A stretch of DNA of 64,000 nt from Prochlorococcus marinus CUG1415 (GTDB lineage Bacteria; Cyanobacteriota; Cyanobacteriia; PCC-6307; Cyanobiaceae): contig NZ_JAAORL010000001.1 of assembly GCF_017696015.1 (NCBI RefSeq), positions 868,001 through 932,000 on the forward strand. The letters are read 5' to 3'. A model generated the notes under the pieces. The model was not told where the DNA came from. It searched no databases and worked only from the letters and a program-made list of their open reading frames with translations. A program made the position numbers and the translations under genes. This document shows, piece by piece, positions 35,749 through 46,294 of this stretch. Each line of letters starts with the position of its first letter. Position 1 is the first letter of the stretch.

Positions 35749-36921
35749 ATGTCTCAATCAACTATTGAATCTAAAAATAAAAAAGAAATAAATAATGGAA
35801 AGATACCAGCAAAAGAAACCATTTTATCTCCAAGGTTTTATACAACTGACTTTGAGGCAATGGAAAATATGGATTTATCAATAAATGAGGAGGAGTTGGA
35901 AGCAATATGTGAGGAATTTAGGAAAGACTACAATAGACATCATTTTGTAAGAAATAGTGAATTTGAAGGGGCTGCAGAAAAACTAGATCCCGAAACAAGA
36001 GAACTTTTTGTTGATTTTCTTGAGGGAAGTTGTACTTCAGAATTTTCAGGTTTTTTACTTTATAAGGAACTTAGTAAGAGGATTAAAGCCAAAAACCCTC
36101 TTCTTGCTGAATGTTTTGCTCATATGGCCAGAGACGAAGCTAGACATGCAGGTTTCCTGAATAAGTCAATGAGTGACTTTGGACTGCAGTTAGATTTAGG
36201 TTTTTTAACAGCCAATAAAGATTACACTTATTTCCCACCAAGAAGTATTTTTTACGCCACTTATTTATCCGAAAAAATAGGTTATTGGAGATACATAGCA
36301 ATTTATAGGCATCTCGAAAAGAATCCAGATAGCAAGATTTTTCCACTATTTAATTACTTTGAGAACTGGTGTCAAGACGAAAATAGGCATGGTGATTTCT
36401 TTGACGCATTAATGAAAGCACAACCACGTACCGTTAAATCATTAAGCCAAAAAATTACCATTGGGGGCTCTACCTTTACACATCCACTATTTGACTATTT
36501 CCATAGATTTAGATACTTTTTGAACAATCTTCCATTAACATCCAAGTTATGGTCTAGGTTTTTCTTACTTGCTGTATTTGCAACTATGTATGCAAGGGAT
36601 CTGGGAATTAAAAAAGATTTCTACAGTTCATTAGGTTTAGATGCCAGAGATTACGACCAGTATGTTATTAACAAAACAAATGAAACTTCTGCTAGAGTTT
36701 TTCCCGTAGTACTAGACGTTTATGATAAATCTTTTTACGGAAGATTAGATAAAATAGTAGAGAATAATAAGGTTCTTTCGGATATTGCAAACAGTGATGG
36801 AAATATAGTATCTAAAACTTTTAAAAAATTACCTAAATATTTATCAAACGGTTACCAGTTATTAAGACTATACTTATTAAAACCTCTTGATAGCAAAGAT
36901 TTCCAACCTTCGATTAGATAA
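35749..36921 (+). CDS. acsF: Mg-protoporphyrin IX monomethyl ester oxidative cyclase
   Basis: This 390-residue diiron oxygenase forms the isocyclic ring of chlorophyll using O2. The ferritin-like iron ligands are visible in [24 protein letters not shown] and [12 protein letters not shown], two EX(2)H-type half-sites. Length is normal. It confirms an oxygenic phototroph. tldD follows 31 bp downstream. Confidence 0.96.
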   Translation: MSQSTIESKNKKEINNGKIPAKETILSPRFYTTDFEAMENMDLSINEEELEAICEEFRKDYNRHHFVRNSEFEGAAEKLDPETRELFVDFLEGSCTSEFSGFLLYKELSKRIKAKNPLLAECFAHMARDEARHAGFLNKSMSDFGLQLDLGFLTANKDYTYFPPRSIFYATYLSEKIGYWRYIAIYRHLEKNPDSKIFPLFNYFENWCQDENRHGDFFDALMKAQPRTVKSLSQKITIGGSTFTHPLFDYFHRFRYFLNNLPLTSKLWSRFFLLAVFATMYARDLGIKKDFYSSLGLDARDYDQYVINKTNETSARVFPVVLDVYDKSFYGRLDKIVENNKVLSDIANSDGNIVSKTFKKLPKYLSNGYQLLRLYLLKPLDSKDFQPSIR

Positions 36922-36952
36922 TCTTTCATACAGAGAAGATTTATAAACTCAA

Positions 36953-38377
36953 ATGCTTTCGTCACAAATCAAATCAAATGAAATAATTTTTGGTAGTTGC
37001 AATAAAGATTTATTAGAAGAAATTATTTTCTATGGTATTGGACTTGGGGCTGATTTTGTAGAAATATTTATAGAGAATACAGACAACTCAAGCGTTCTAG
37101 CTGAAGATGATTTCATTACAAGTGTAAGTCCATCATTTGGAAGGGGTGCTGGTATTAGAATCTTCAAAGATAAAAAGGATGGATTTGTAAGTACAAATGA
37201 TTTAACAAAGAATGGCTTGATGAGGTCGGTATCTCAGGCTATTGAGATGTTAGACATAACAGATAATAAAAAAAGAGAAGTATTTAACGGCCTAGATAAA
37301 CATAGGGACTATAGTTTATCCAAGAAAAAATGGATTAATGAAGTTCCATCGATTCATGAGATAAGTGAAAAACTATTAGTCAGCACAAAGTCTCTTAAAA
37401 AAAATAATAAAATAATAACTAGAAAAGGAAGTTACTCAAGAAATCTTCAAGAGGTAATTATAGCCTCCAGCGATGGAACCTATGTATCAGATATTAGGTT
37501 GCATCAAACAGTTGGGCTCAACGTGATTGCTAGTGATGCCCAATATAGATCTAGTGGAAGTAGAAGATTTGGATCGTCAGGAATGCCTAATGAATTCAGA
37601 TTATGGGATCACGAAAAAGCAGCTAATGATGTATTCGAAAGCTCAATGAACATGCTGTATGCAGATTATGTTGATGCGGGACAAATGCCTGTTGTGTTAG
37701 CTAATAAATTTGGTGGTGTTATATTCCACGAAGCCTGCGGTCATTTACTTGAAACTACTCAAATAGAGAGAGGAACAACACCATTTGAGAATAAATTGAA
37801 TGAAAAAATTGCACATGAATCTGTAACAGCAATAGATGAAGGAATTTCAGAGGGATCCTTTGGTTCATTATCAGTAGATGATGAAGGTATGGAACCCGAA
37901 AAATCAGTTCTTATAAAAGATGGAATTTTAAAAAAATTCATATCCGACAGGGCAGGTGAATTAAGAACTGGCCATAAAAGAACAGGAAGTGGAAGAAGAC
38001 AAAATTATTCTTTTGCTGCAGCTTCACGAATGAGAAATACTTATATAGCTAAAGGTGAGCACTCGAAAGAGGATTTAATCAATAGTATTAGTGATGGTCT
38101 TTACTGTAAATCAATGGGTGGTGGCAGTGTAGGTGCTACAGGACAATTTAATTTTGCAGTAGAAGAAGGATATCTTATTAAAAATGGAAAATTAACTAAT
38201 CCAGTAAAGGGAGCAACATTGATTGGTGAGGCTAAAGAAGTTATGCCAAAAATATCAATGTGCGGAAATGACCTCGAATTAGCTCCTGGATTCTGTGGAT
38301 CCATCAGTGGAAGTGTCAACGTAACTGTAGGCCAACCTCATATTAAGGTTGATTCAATCACTGTTGGCGGAAGATAG
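36953..38377 (+). CDS. tldD: TldD metalloprotease subunit
   Basis: This 474-residue subunit of the TldD/TldE zinc protease cleaves unfolded peptides. In other bacteria the pair matures microcins and some other modified peptides. The zinc motif HEACGH lies at residues 259-264, with a downstream conserved CGNDLELAPGFCG. It is followed 3 bp later by pmbA, as is usual for the pair. Confidence 0.95.
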   Translation: MLSSQIKSNEIIFGSCNKDLLEEIIFYGIGLGADFVEIFIENTDNSSVLAEDDFITSVSPSFGRGAGIRIFKDKKDGFVSTNDLTKNGLMRSVSQAIEMLDITDNKKREVFNGLDKHRDYSLSKKKWINEVPSIHEISEKLLVSTKSLKKNNKIITRKGSYSRNLQEVIIASSDGTYVSDIRLHQTVGLNVIASDAQYRSSGSRRFGSSGMPNEFRLWDHEKAANDVFESSMNMLYADYVDAGQMPVVLANKFGGVIFHEACGHLLETTQIERGTTPFENKLNEKIAHESVTAIDEGISEGSFGSLSVDDEGMEPEKSVLIKDGILKKFISDRAGELRTGHKRTGSGRRQNYSFAAASRMRNTYIAKGEHSKEDLINSISDGLYCKSMGGGSVGATGQFNFAVEEGYLIKNGKLTNPVKGATLIGEAKEVMPKISMCGNDLELAPGFCGSISGSVNVTVGQPHIKVDSITVGGR

Positions 38378-38380
38378 GAT

Positions 38381-39733
38381 ATGAATTCAAAAGAAATAAC
38401 AACTCAAATCTCTGAAGCTGCAGATTCTCTAAATCTTAAAAAATGGGATTATGGTGCAAGCTTTTCTAATGATTATTCTGTCCAAGTTGATAAAGGTGAG
38501 GCTAAACAACTTAAGGCATCACAAAAGCAAATTATAACTATAAGAGTTTGGAACGAATCTAATTTAGTTGGTATTACAACAACTAGTGATATAAGTGAAT
38601 CTGGTATTAAAAAAGCTCTAAATCAAGCAAATATTGCATCTGATTTTGGCAACAAGAATGAAAGAACAGAATTTTCACCACTAGCCAATGATCCTATTAA
38701 AGTTAAGGACTCAAAAAAAAGAAATCCTGTTGGTATAAAAAAATTACTTACTCTTTTAAGAGAAGCGGAAGTAAAACTATTAGAAAGCCATGAATCCATA
38801 AAATCTGTTCCTTATAATGGTCTATCTGAGAGTTTTTATGAGAGAGTTTATGCAAATAGTGATGGTGCCTTTCGGAGTTATACTAAAAGTCAAGCTGCAC
38901 TCTATTTATATGCAAGAGCAGAAGAGAAAAATAAGAAACCTCGTAGCTCAGGTTCTGTAAAACTTGGATATGGAGTTGAAGATATAGATATAGAGTCGTG
39001 TATTAAAGACGCTTCTAATAAAACAGTTTCTCATTTAAATTATTCATCTATTAAAACTCATAAATATTTAATATGTTTTTCCCCTGAGTCTTTTTTAACG
39101 ATCATTAATGCCTTTAGTTCAATGTTTAATGCTAGAAGCATTTTAGATGGAGTTAGCTTATCTAATAAAAATTCTATTGGAGAGAAACTATCTACAGAAG
39201 CACTTAATATTTATGATGATGGTCTTCACGAACAGAATATTTCTTCATCACCATTTGATGGAGAGGGAACTCCAACCAAAAGACTATGTTTAATTAACAA
39301 AGGGAGACTTGAAAATTTTATGCATTCTGAATCAACTGCAAGAATATTTAAAACAATGCCCACTGGCCACGCTGGACTAGGATCAAAAGTCTCAGTATCT
39401 CCTGATTGGATAGTAGTTGAGAAATCAGAGGAAAACTCAAATCTAAAAACAGCATTAGATCACTCTACTTATGAGGGAGAATTTGTTTATATTGAAGAAT
39501 TAAATGCAATCCATGCAGGTGTCAGAGCAAGTCAAGGTTCATTCTCTCTTCCATTTGATGGATGGCTCTATAAAAACGGTAAGAAAATCTCAATAGAATC
39601 TGCAACTGTAGCGGGGGATATCAAATATCTTTTGAAGAATATAGTAAATATTGAATCAAACCAAGAAGTAACAACAAGTGGAATTTCTCCACATATATGG
39701 GTAGATGAATTATCAATAACTGGTGACGCGTGA
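38381..39733 (+). CDS. pmbA: PmbA/TldE metalloprotease subunit
   Basis: This 450-residue partner of TldD lacks the zinc motif, as expected for TldE. Family segments include VDKGEAKQLKASQKQ near the N-terminus and DGEGTPTKRLCLINKGRLE followed by HSESTARIF. Its C-terminus overlaps fmt by 4 bp. The physiological peptide substrate in cyanobacteria is unknown, and no peptide precursor is evident next to it. Confidence 0.93.
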   Translation: MNSKEITTQISEAADSLNLKKWDYGASFSNDYSVQVDKGEAKQLKASQKQIITIRVWNESNLVGITTTSDISESGIKKALNQANIASDFGNKNERTEFSPLANDPIKVKDSKKRNPVGIKKLLTLLREAEVKLLESHESIKSVPYNGLSESFYERVYANSDGAFRSYTKSQAALYLYARAEEKNKKPRSSGSVKLGYGVEDIDIESCIKDASNKTVSHLNYSSIKTHKYLICFSPESFLTIINAFSSMFNARSILDGVSLSNKNSIGEKLSTEALNIYDDGLHEQNISSSPFDGEGTPTKRLCLINKGRLENFMHSESTARIFKTMPTGHAGLGSKVSVSPDWIVVEKSEENSNLKTALDHSTYEGEFVYIEELNAIHAGVRASQGSFSLPFDGWLYKNGKKISIESATVAGDIKYLLKNIVNIESNQEVTTSGISPHIWVDELSITGDA

Positions 39734-40716
39734 GAATTATATTCTGGGGAACACCTGAATATTCAATTTTGAGCCTTGATATTTTTATTAAATCTAAGCA
39801 CGAGGTAATTGGAGTAGTTAGCCAACCCGATAAGAAAAGATCTAGGGGAAATAAATTAATATCCTCACCTGTTAAAAGATTTGCCGAGCAAGAATCTATA
39901 AAAATTTATACTCCAGAAAAAATCAGGGGCAATATAGATTTTATAAATGAACTTAAATCACTATCATGTGATCTATTTATTGTTATAGCTTACGGGAAAA
40001 TATTACCCAAAGAGATATTGGAAATCCCAAAATTTGGATGTTGGAACGCACATGCTTCATTACTCCCAAGATGGCGTGGTGCAGCCCCAATCCAATGGTC
40101 ACTAATAAAAGGCGATGAATTTACTGGTGTAGGAATTATGAAAATGAATGAGGGACTAGATACTGGCGACTTATTATTGGAAGAAAAAATTAAAATTTGT
40201 AATGACGATAATTTAAATACACTATCAGAAAAACTTAGTATTTTATCTGCAAAATTATTTTTAAATGCCACATCACTAATCGAAGAAAATATTTATAAAA
40301 ATACTAATTCTCAATTAACAAAACAAAATTCCCTTGGAAGAGAAATTACTTACGCAAGAATGATTGAAAAATCAGACTTTAGGGTTGATTGGGGTAATGA
40401 GGCAATTGAAATTTCTCAAAAAACAAAAGGATTATACCCACGAGCAAATACAACTTTTAGAGGTAAGAACCTAAAAATACTTAAAATCAAAGTTTTGAGT
40501 AGTGATGAAATTAAAAATGAAAAATACCTTTTCATGAGCAATTATTCAAGACCAGGTATTATTCTTGCTGTAATAGAAAATGAAGGGATAATAATTTCAA
40601 CTAAAACTGATCCGATTATTTTGTTAGAAGCAAAACTTGAAGGCAAAAACATTTCTAGCAAAAAGCAATTGATACAACAGTTAAATCCAACAGTAGGTGA
40701 ATATCTCTCAGATTAA
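39730..40716 (+). CDS. fmt: Methionyl-tRNA formyltransferase
   Basis: This 328-residue enzyme formylates initiator Met-tRNA. Formyl-THF binding and catalytic segments are visible: HASLLPRWRGAAPIQW (with Asn and His of the active site in WNAHAS), MNEGLDTGDLL and the C-terminal OB domain. The start is GTG at 39730, overlapping pmbA by 4 bp. It is functionally tied to metG and the initiator tRNA in this window. It overlaps the convergent terC gene by 4 bp. Confidence 0.95.
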   Translation: MRIIFWGTPEYSILSLDIFIKSKHEVIGVVSQPDKKRSRGNKLISSPVKRFAEQESIKIYTPEKIRGNIDFINELKSLSCDLFIVIAYGKILPKEILEIPKFGCWNAHASLLPRWRGAAPIQWSLIKGDEFTGVGIMKMNEGLDTGDLLLEEKIKICNDDNLNTLSEKLSILSAKLFLNATSLIEENIYKNTNSQLTKQNSLGREITYARMIEKSDFRVDWGNEAIEISQKTKGLYPRANTTFRGKNLKILKIKVLSSDEIKNEKYLFMSNYSRPGIILAVIENEGIIISTKTDPIILLEAKLEGKNISSKKQLIQQLNPTVGEYLSD

Positions 40717-41423
40717 GTTTTAGATTCTTTTTTAGAGAATCCCCAAATGAAGGCAAAAAGAATTAAAAAATAAAAATAATAGTCTGGAAGAATGGATTCT
40801 TTAATTAAAGTATTTAGTAAAAGTTTAATCCCCACTATTAAAATTGCTACGTAACCGGCTGTTTCTAATCTAGAAAATATATCCAGAAGTTTTAGGAAAA
40901 TCCCCGATGTAAATCTTAAGGCTAATACTCCAATCACTGCTCCAAATATAATTAATATGTATTGATCACTGATAGCTACTGCAGTAGTGATACTATCTAT
41001 TGAAAAAGCAAAATCAGTAATTGAAAGAAGCGCTACAACCCTTAAGAACCTAAAATTATTTTTATTATTATTTGTCCCATTTTCAGTGTTTTCTATATCT
41101 GAATTTAAAAAAACATTTGAGAAGAATAAGTATATTAAATAAAAACCAGCAAAAACTCTAATAAAAATAAACTTGAGAAGAACATTAGATAATATGATCA
41201 GAATAATCCTAAATAATAAAGATATTGTTATGCCAATATTTAAGGCTCTTGACCTTAATTCTGAACTGTCGAGGGATTTAGTAAGAGAAGCTAGTGCGAC
41301 AGCATTATCTGCTGATAATAATAATTCTAGAGCAATTAATATTGGTAAAAGTGTAAAGATTTCATACCAACTGTCTACCTGATCTAGTGTGGGTATAAAA
41401 GAATTTATTGCAGCCGAATCCAT
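40713..41423 (-). CDS. TerC-family membrane protein
   Basis: This 236-residue TerC protein has about seven membrane segments. It carries the family signatures LELLLSADNAVALA and DFAFSIDSITTAVAIS, whose acidic residues lie in the membrane. TerC/Alx proteins are linked to Mn2+ or other metal export and, in plants, to thylakoid protein insertion. Which role applies is not shown by sequence. It converges on fmt and is divergent from mfd. Confidence 0.88.
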   Translation of the reverse strand: MDSAAINSFIPTLDQVDSWYEIFTLLPILIALELLLSADNAVALASLTKSLDSSELRSRALNIGITISLLFRIILIILSNVLLKFIFIRVFAGFYLIYLFFSNVFLNSDIENTENGTNNNKNNFRFLRVVALLSITDFAFSIDSITTAVAISDQYILIIFGAVIGVLALRFTSGIFLKLLDIFSRLETAGYVAILIVGIKLLLNTLIKESILPDYYFYFLILFAFIWGFSKKESKT

Positions 41424-41496
41424 AAAATATTATTCACAATCATTATAAAATCTAATATAATAGATCCGATATTGTATTCAAGATTAATATATATAA

Positions 41497-44400
41497 ATGA
41501 GTTTAAAAACTTTAGTTGATTATATTTCGAACTCACAAATTACTTCTGAATTAATAAAAAGAATTTCAAAAAATAATGAATTAAATATTGTTGGTTCAAG
41601 TAGATATGCAAAATCAATAATCTTAGATAGCATCGCAAAAAAAGAGAAAAAAAATATATTATTAATTTGTCCTAATGTAGAAATTGCCTACAAATGGATT
41701 GGTTATTTTGAAAGTATAAATGATAAAGAAGTTTTATATTATCCTCCAACAGAACATCTACCATACTCATCAATTAATAAATCCAAAGAGATTGAATTTA
41801 CTCAGCTTACTGTTTTAACCAAATTAAGAAAAAAAGAGAAAAGTGAACTTAATATTGTTATAACAACAGAGAGATCACTACAACCTCATCTAATAAATAA
41901 AAACTTATTAATTGAAAACAAGTTAGATTTGCAAAAAGGGGTTCAAATCGAGATTCAAGAATTAGCAAATAAACTAACTTTGCTTGGTTATACGAAGGAT
42001 AATGTAACTTCAACAGAGGGATTCTGGAGTAGGAGAGGGGAAATAATAGATATTTATCCTGTAAATAATGAGTTTCCTATAAGATTGGAATTTTTTGATA
42101 ATGTAATTGAGAAGATAAGAGAATATGATCCCCATACACAGAAAACATTAGAAAGTATAAATAATATTGAAATAATACAGGCTGGATTTGATTTGCTAAT
42201 AAAAGATAAGTTAAATAATTTTTCTAAGAATGGTATTTTTAATTCAGAAGATATAAATAAAAATAATCTTGATCGTTATTTAGGAATAATTGAAAAACAA
42301 CCCTCAAATATAATAGATTTTATTAATAGAGAAACAATTCTTGTAATTGATGAATTAGAAGATTGTACGAAATTTGCAAATAATTGGTATCTAGATTCAG
42401 AAAGTAATTTTGATAATTGTGAGTATGAATTAAATGAGAACCTTAAAAATAATGATATTGATTTAGAGGCCAAACCTAATTTACATTTAAAGTTTGACGA
42501 AATATTAAATTCTCTAGGAAATTTTAATTTGATAAAATTTTATGAATTTGAATCTAAAGTCAATATTGATAATAAGTTTTTGTTAAATGATAAAAGAATA
42601 AATTCATACTCTAAAAATATAGGAAAATTATCCAATGATATAAATAAAAATATAAAAAATAATGAAAAAGTATGGATATTATCCGCACAGCCATTAAGAA
42701 CTAGGACTTTACTTTTTGAGCACGAATGTAATACAAACTTCTTAAACAATCCTAATGATATTGAAGAAGCATTTAAGTCAATTAATAATTCAACTCCTTT
42801 AATTTTAAAAAATAAGAACAATTATGAAATAGAAGGTTTTTATCTTCCGATATGGAAAGTTGTCCTGATAACAGATAAAGAATTATTTTCACAACAATCT
42901 CTTTTTAATAATGTATTCATCAGAAGAAAAAAAAGAAGTGTAAATTCAAATATAAATGTAAATAAGATTAGTCCCGGTGATTTTATTGTTCATAAAAATC
43001 ATGGAATAGGAAAATTTTTAAAAATAGAAAAAATAAATATAACTGGAGATTCAAGAGATTATTTAGTCATTCAGTATCAGGATGGGAAGATAAGTGTTGC
43101 CGCTGATCAACTTGGTAGTGTTAACAGGTATAGATCAAGCGGAAAAATAAAGCCAAAAATAAATAAATTAGGAGGGACGGAATGGGAAAGAATAAAAGAT
43201 AAAAATAAGAAACAAATCAAAAAAGTTGCCGTCGATATTTTAAAACTTTATGCAAAGAGAGAAAAATTAAAGGGGTACATTTACCCAGAAGATGGTCCTT
43301 GGCAAGATGAATTAGAGGAATCATTCCCTTATCAACCAACACCTGATCAAATTACTGCTGTAGAAGAAATAAAATCTGATATGGAAAGCGATAAGCCAAT
43401 GGATAGGCTAGTTTGTGGAGATGTAGGATTTGGCAAAACAGAAGTCGCTGTTCGGGCTATTTTTAAGGCTATTACATCAGGTAAACAGGTAATATTACTA
43501 GCACCCACAACAATCCTAGCTCAGCAACATTGGAGAACAATAAACAATAGATTTACACCTTACCCAATAAAAGTATCATTACTCAATAGATTCAAAACCG
43601 TTAATGAAAGAAAGGAAATCTATGCAGGCTTGAAAAATAACAAAATTGATTTGGTTGTAGCTACGCACCAAATTTTAGGAAAAGAATTAGAAATTAAAAA
43701 CTTAGGACTACTTGTTATTGATGAAGAACAAAGATTTGGAGTAAGGCAAAAGGAGAAAATTAAAAAAATCAAAACCAATATAGACGTTTTAACTCTCTCG
43801 GCAACTCCAATTCCAAGGACTCTTTATATGAGCTTATCTGGACTAAGACAAATGAGCTTACTTAATACTCCTCCTCCATCAAGAAGATCAATAAAAACAT
43901 ATTTATCTGAAATAGATATGGATGTTATAAGAACTGCCATTAATCAAGAACTTGATAGGGGAGGTCAAATTTTTTATGTTCTTCCAAGAATTTCTGATAT
44001 TGATCAAGCTGTAAACAAATTAAAAAAAATGTTTCCAAGCTTAAAATTCATTGTTGCTCATGGGCGAATGAACGAAACAGAGCTTGAAAATGCAATGATT
44101 GCCTTCAATAATGGCGAAGTAGATCTAATGATATGTACAACAATAATTGAAAGTGGATTAGATATCCCTAAAGTAAATACAATTATTATTGAAGATTCTC
44201 ACAAATTTGGTCTATCACAACTTTATCAACTTAGAGGAAGAGTTGGTAGAAGTGGAGTACAAGCACATGCTTGGTTATTTTATCCAAATATAAATAAAAT
44301 TAATGACGCTGCGAAACAACGATTGAAAGCAATAAAAGATTTCTCGGAATTAGGAAGTGGATACCAACTTGCAATGAAAGATATGGAAATAAGAGGTGTT

Positions 44401-45009
44401 GGAAGTTTACTAGGAGAAGAACAAAGTGGAAAGGTTAATGCTATTGGATATGATTTATACATAGAAATGCTACACGAAGCAATTTCAGAAATAAGCGGTC
44501 AAGAAATACCAGAAGTTAGCGACACACAAATTGATCTTCCAATAAATGCATTTATACCTGCAACATGGATATTAAACAGGGAAGAGAAGCTTGAGGCTTA
44601 CAAATCAGCTACTGAATGTTCTAATAATAATGAATTAACTGAATTAGCCACAGACTGGATTAATAGATATGGAACATTGCCCAAACCTGTTGAAGCATTA
44701 ATTATGTTGATGAGACTGAAGTTACTCTCTAAAAGATGTGGATTTAGCAAAATTAAACTTAAAAAACCCAACATCGTTATAGAAACTAAATTGAAAAAAT
44801 CTACTTTTAAAATACTTAGAAATTCATTACCTAGTGGAGTTCAGAATAAATTTAATTTTGAGCAGGGGGAACAATGGTCCTTAATAACTATAAGAGGTTT
44901 AGGAGTTACTGAAATTCAAAATCAAATTGATCAATTAATGTTTTGGTTTGGGTTATTTATCAAAGAAATAAATAATTTTGACAAAGAACTTCTTATCAAA
45001 AAAGAATAA
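41497..45009 (+). CDS. mfd: Transcription-repair coupling factor
   Basis: This 1170-residue Mfd removes stalled RNA polymerase at lesions and recruits UvrA. It has the UvrB-homology N-terminus and the CarD-like RNA-polymerase-interacting domain (about 490-570, SPGDFIVHKNHGIGKF). RecG-like translocase motors follow with Walker A GDVGFGKTE near 641 and DEEQ at 742-745. The TRCF C-terminal domain completes it. Length is normal. Confidence 0.96.
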   Translation: MSLKTLVDYISNSQITSELIKRISKNNELNIVGSSRYAKSIILDSIAKKEKKNILLICPNVEIAYKWIGYFESINDKEVLYYPPTEHLPYSSINKSKEIEFTQLTVLTKLRKKEKSELNIVITTERSLQPHLINKNLLIENKLDLQKGVQIEIQELANKLTLLGYTKDNVTSTEGFWSRRGEIIDIYPVNNEFPIRLEFFDNVIEKIREYDPHTQKTLESINNIEIIQAGFDLLIKDKLNNFSKNGIFNSEDINKNNLDRYLGIIEKQPSNIIDFINRETILVIDELEDCTKFANNWYLDSESNFDNCEYELNENLKNNDIDLEAKPNLHLKFDEILNSLGNFNLIKFYEFESKVNIDNKFLLNDKRINSYSKNIGKLSNDINKNIKNNEKVWILSAQPLRTRTLLFEHECNTNFLNNPNDIEEAFKSINNSTPLILKNKNNYEIEGFYLPIWKVVLITDKELFSQQSLFNNVFIRRKKRSVNSNINVNKISPGDFIVHKNHGIGKFLKIEKINITGDSRDYLVIQYQDGKISVAADQLGSVNRYRSSGKIKPKINKLGGTEWERIKDKNKKQIKKVAVDILKLYAKREKLKGYIYPEDGPWQDELEESFPYQPTPDQITAVEEIKSDMESDKPMDRLVCGDVGFGKTEVAVRAIFKAITSGKQVILLAPTTILAQQHWRTINNRFTPYPIKVSLLNRFKTVNERKEIYAGLKNNKIDLVVATHQILGKELEIKNLGLLVIDEEQRFGVRQKEKIKKIKTNIDVLTLSATPIPRTLYMSLSGLRQMSLLNTPPPSRRSIKTYLSEIDMDVIRTAINQELDRGGQIFYVLPRISDIDQAVNKLKKMFPSLKFIVAHGRMNETELENAMIAFNNGEVDLMICTTIIESGLDIPKVNTIIIEDSHKFGLSQLYQLRGRVGRSGVQAHAWLFYPNINKINDAAKQRLKAIKDFSELGSGYQLAMKDMEIRGVGSLLGEEQSGKVNAIGYDLYIEMLHEAISEISGQEIPEVSDTQIDLPINAFIPATWILNREEKLEAYKSATECSNNNELTELATDWINRYGTLPKPVEALIMLMRLKLLSKRCGFSKIKLKKPNIVIETKLKKSTFKILRNSLPSGVQNKFNFEQGEQWSLITIRGLGVTEIQNQIDQLMFWFGLFIKEINNFDKELLIKKE

Positions 45010-45079
45010 ATTATTAAAAAATTATTTTAAATCCGCGAAAGAGTTTATTTTCGGTTAGGTTTATAAGAAATTTTATTAC

Positions 45080-45241
45080 ATGGGTGAATATATAGACGTC
45101 GGAATTCAAAATTCGATTCTACCCTTATCAATAATTTTGTCTTCAATTATACTTGGTGCATATGCACTATTCGGAACAGAAGCAGAAAATGATGACGATG
45201 ATTCTGATTCTGGTGGTGGTGGTTTAATGCAACCAATCTGA
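45080..45241 (+). CDS. Small single-span membrane protein with acidic-Gly tail, 53 aa
   Basis: A 53-residue frame starts at ATG 45080. One membrane helix (ILPLSIILSSIILGAYALF) is followed by an acidic stretch (EAENDDDDSDSGGGG) and a short LMQPI end. The composition is distinctive and the frame ends 2 bp before the convergent next gene. This looks like a conserved small thylakoid-type protein, but I cannot name it. Confidence 0.6.
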   Translation: MGEYIDVGIQNSILPLSIILSSIILGAYALFGTEAENDDDDSDSGGGGLMQPI

Positions 45242-45243
45242 AA

Positions 45244-45612
45244 TTATTTATAACTAATCATTCTCGTTTTTCTCTTTGTAATCCTAAATAATCTATAAAG
45301 AGAACCTGCCAATAAAATTAATGTAACCAAAGTAGAAGTCAAAAGAAAAATAACCAGAAAAATATCGTATAAATAAGAAAAAAGATCAATTATTAATATA
45401 AAAGATTTATTTAAATTAATAGGCAAATTTTGAAAAAGCATATTTTTATTAGGTATTAAATAATTTATATAAACTAAAAAAAGACTCATAAAAAACATAA
45501 ATGCAGATTCAGTAAAAAGTCTTTTTTTAGATTTTCTTCTTAAACTTAATTTTTTTTTAAAAATATATTTATCCGACTTCTTATTTAAATTTGGGATGTT
45601 TAAATCTGCCAT
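45244..45612 (-). CDS. Small two-span membrane protein with basic head
   Basis: This 122-residue protein has a Lys/Arg-rich N-terminal region (YIFKKKLSLRRKSKKRLF). Two hydrophobic segments follow (FMFFMSLFLVYINYLI; IFLVIFLLTSTLVTLILLAG), with a basic tail. I recognise no family. It precedes the DUF4335 gene cluster on the same strand in chromosomal position but about 90 bp downstream of it. Confidence 0.6.
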   Translation of the reverse strand: MADLNIPNLNKKSDKYIFKKKLSLRRKSKKRLFTESAFMFFMSLFLVYINYLIPNKNMLFQNLPINLNKSFILIIDLFSYLYDIFLVIFLLTSTLVTLILLAGSLYRLFRITKRKTRMISYK

Positions 45613-45702
45613 ATATCAAAGCTCAAAGAATAAATTAATAATTATTCTAAAAAGAGAATTTTCCTATAATAACGTTTTTGTAGTAATGATGCTATTAAGT
45701 TT

Positions 45703-46290
45703 TTATTTTTGATTAATTAGTTCTTTTTTATCATTAACGACATCAGGATTATAAAAATACATAAAAGGTGAAGATATTAGAGTTAAAGAACAAATTGCAA
45801 TAACCGGGTGTAGAAAAAAATTGAAAAGTTTAACTTTATTGTTTAAGCTAAATCTTACTTTTTTAGGAATATCATTAAAAACACCAGTTTTTTTAATTCT
45901 GACTCTTGATGATTCATTTAACTGATCAAAACAATTTATGATATCTGACAACAATGAATTGCCAATTTTTATAATTAGTGGTTTTACCTCTGGCTTAGAA
46001 CTCTTAAGAACAAGGTTATGTATGTGTAGATTTTCGGCTTTTATATCAATCAATTTTGATTCATATAAAGGGTTTTCGTTATTTATTAGAAGATTTGAAT
46101 AAATATAAAATGCCTCCATAATTGGCACTAAATGTTCAAGTTTACCTTCAATAAGTGGTTTATCAATTATGGTTAATTTCCATTGTGAAATTATTGATAT
46201 TTGATCATTATTTTCATTATTTGAAAAATCGGGTAATCCTATGATTTCGAGATTAACTGAAGATTGATTAAACAATAATCTATTCTGCAT
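45703..46290 (-). CDS. DUF4335 family protein
   Basis: This 195-residue protein resembles the cyanobacterial DUF4335 family. It shows an N-terminal LEIIGLPDFS segment, a central beta-rich region (WKLTIIDKPLIEGKLEHLV) and a C-terminal hydrophobic helix (FFLHPVIAICSLTLISSP). It follows the DUF3038 gene by 4 bp, the usual pairing of these two families in cyanobacteria. Function is unknown. Confidence 0.7.
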   Translation of the reverse strand: MQNRLLFNQSSVNLEIIGLPDFSNNENNDQISIISQWKLTIIDKPLIEGKLEHLVPIMEAFYIYSNLLINNENPLYESKLIDIKAENLHIHNLVLKSSKPEVKPLIIKIGNSLLSDIINCFDQLNESSRVRIKKTGVFNDIPKKVRFSLNNKVKLFNFFLHPVIAICSLTLISSPFMYFYNPDVVNDKKELINQK

Positions 46291-46294
46291 GATA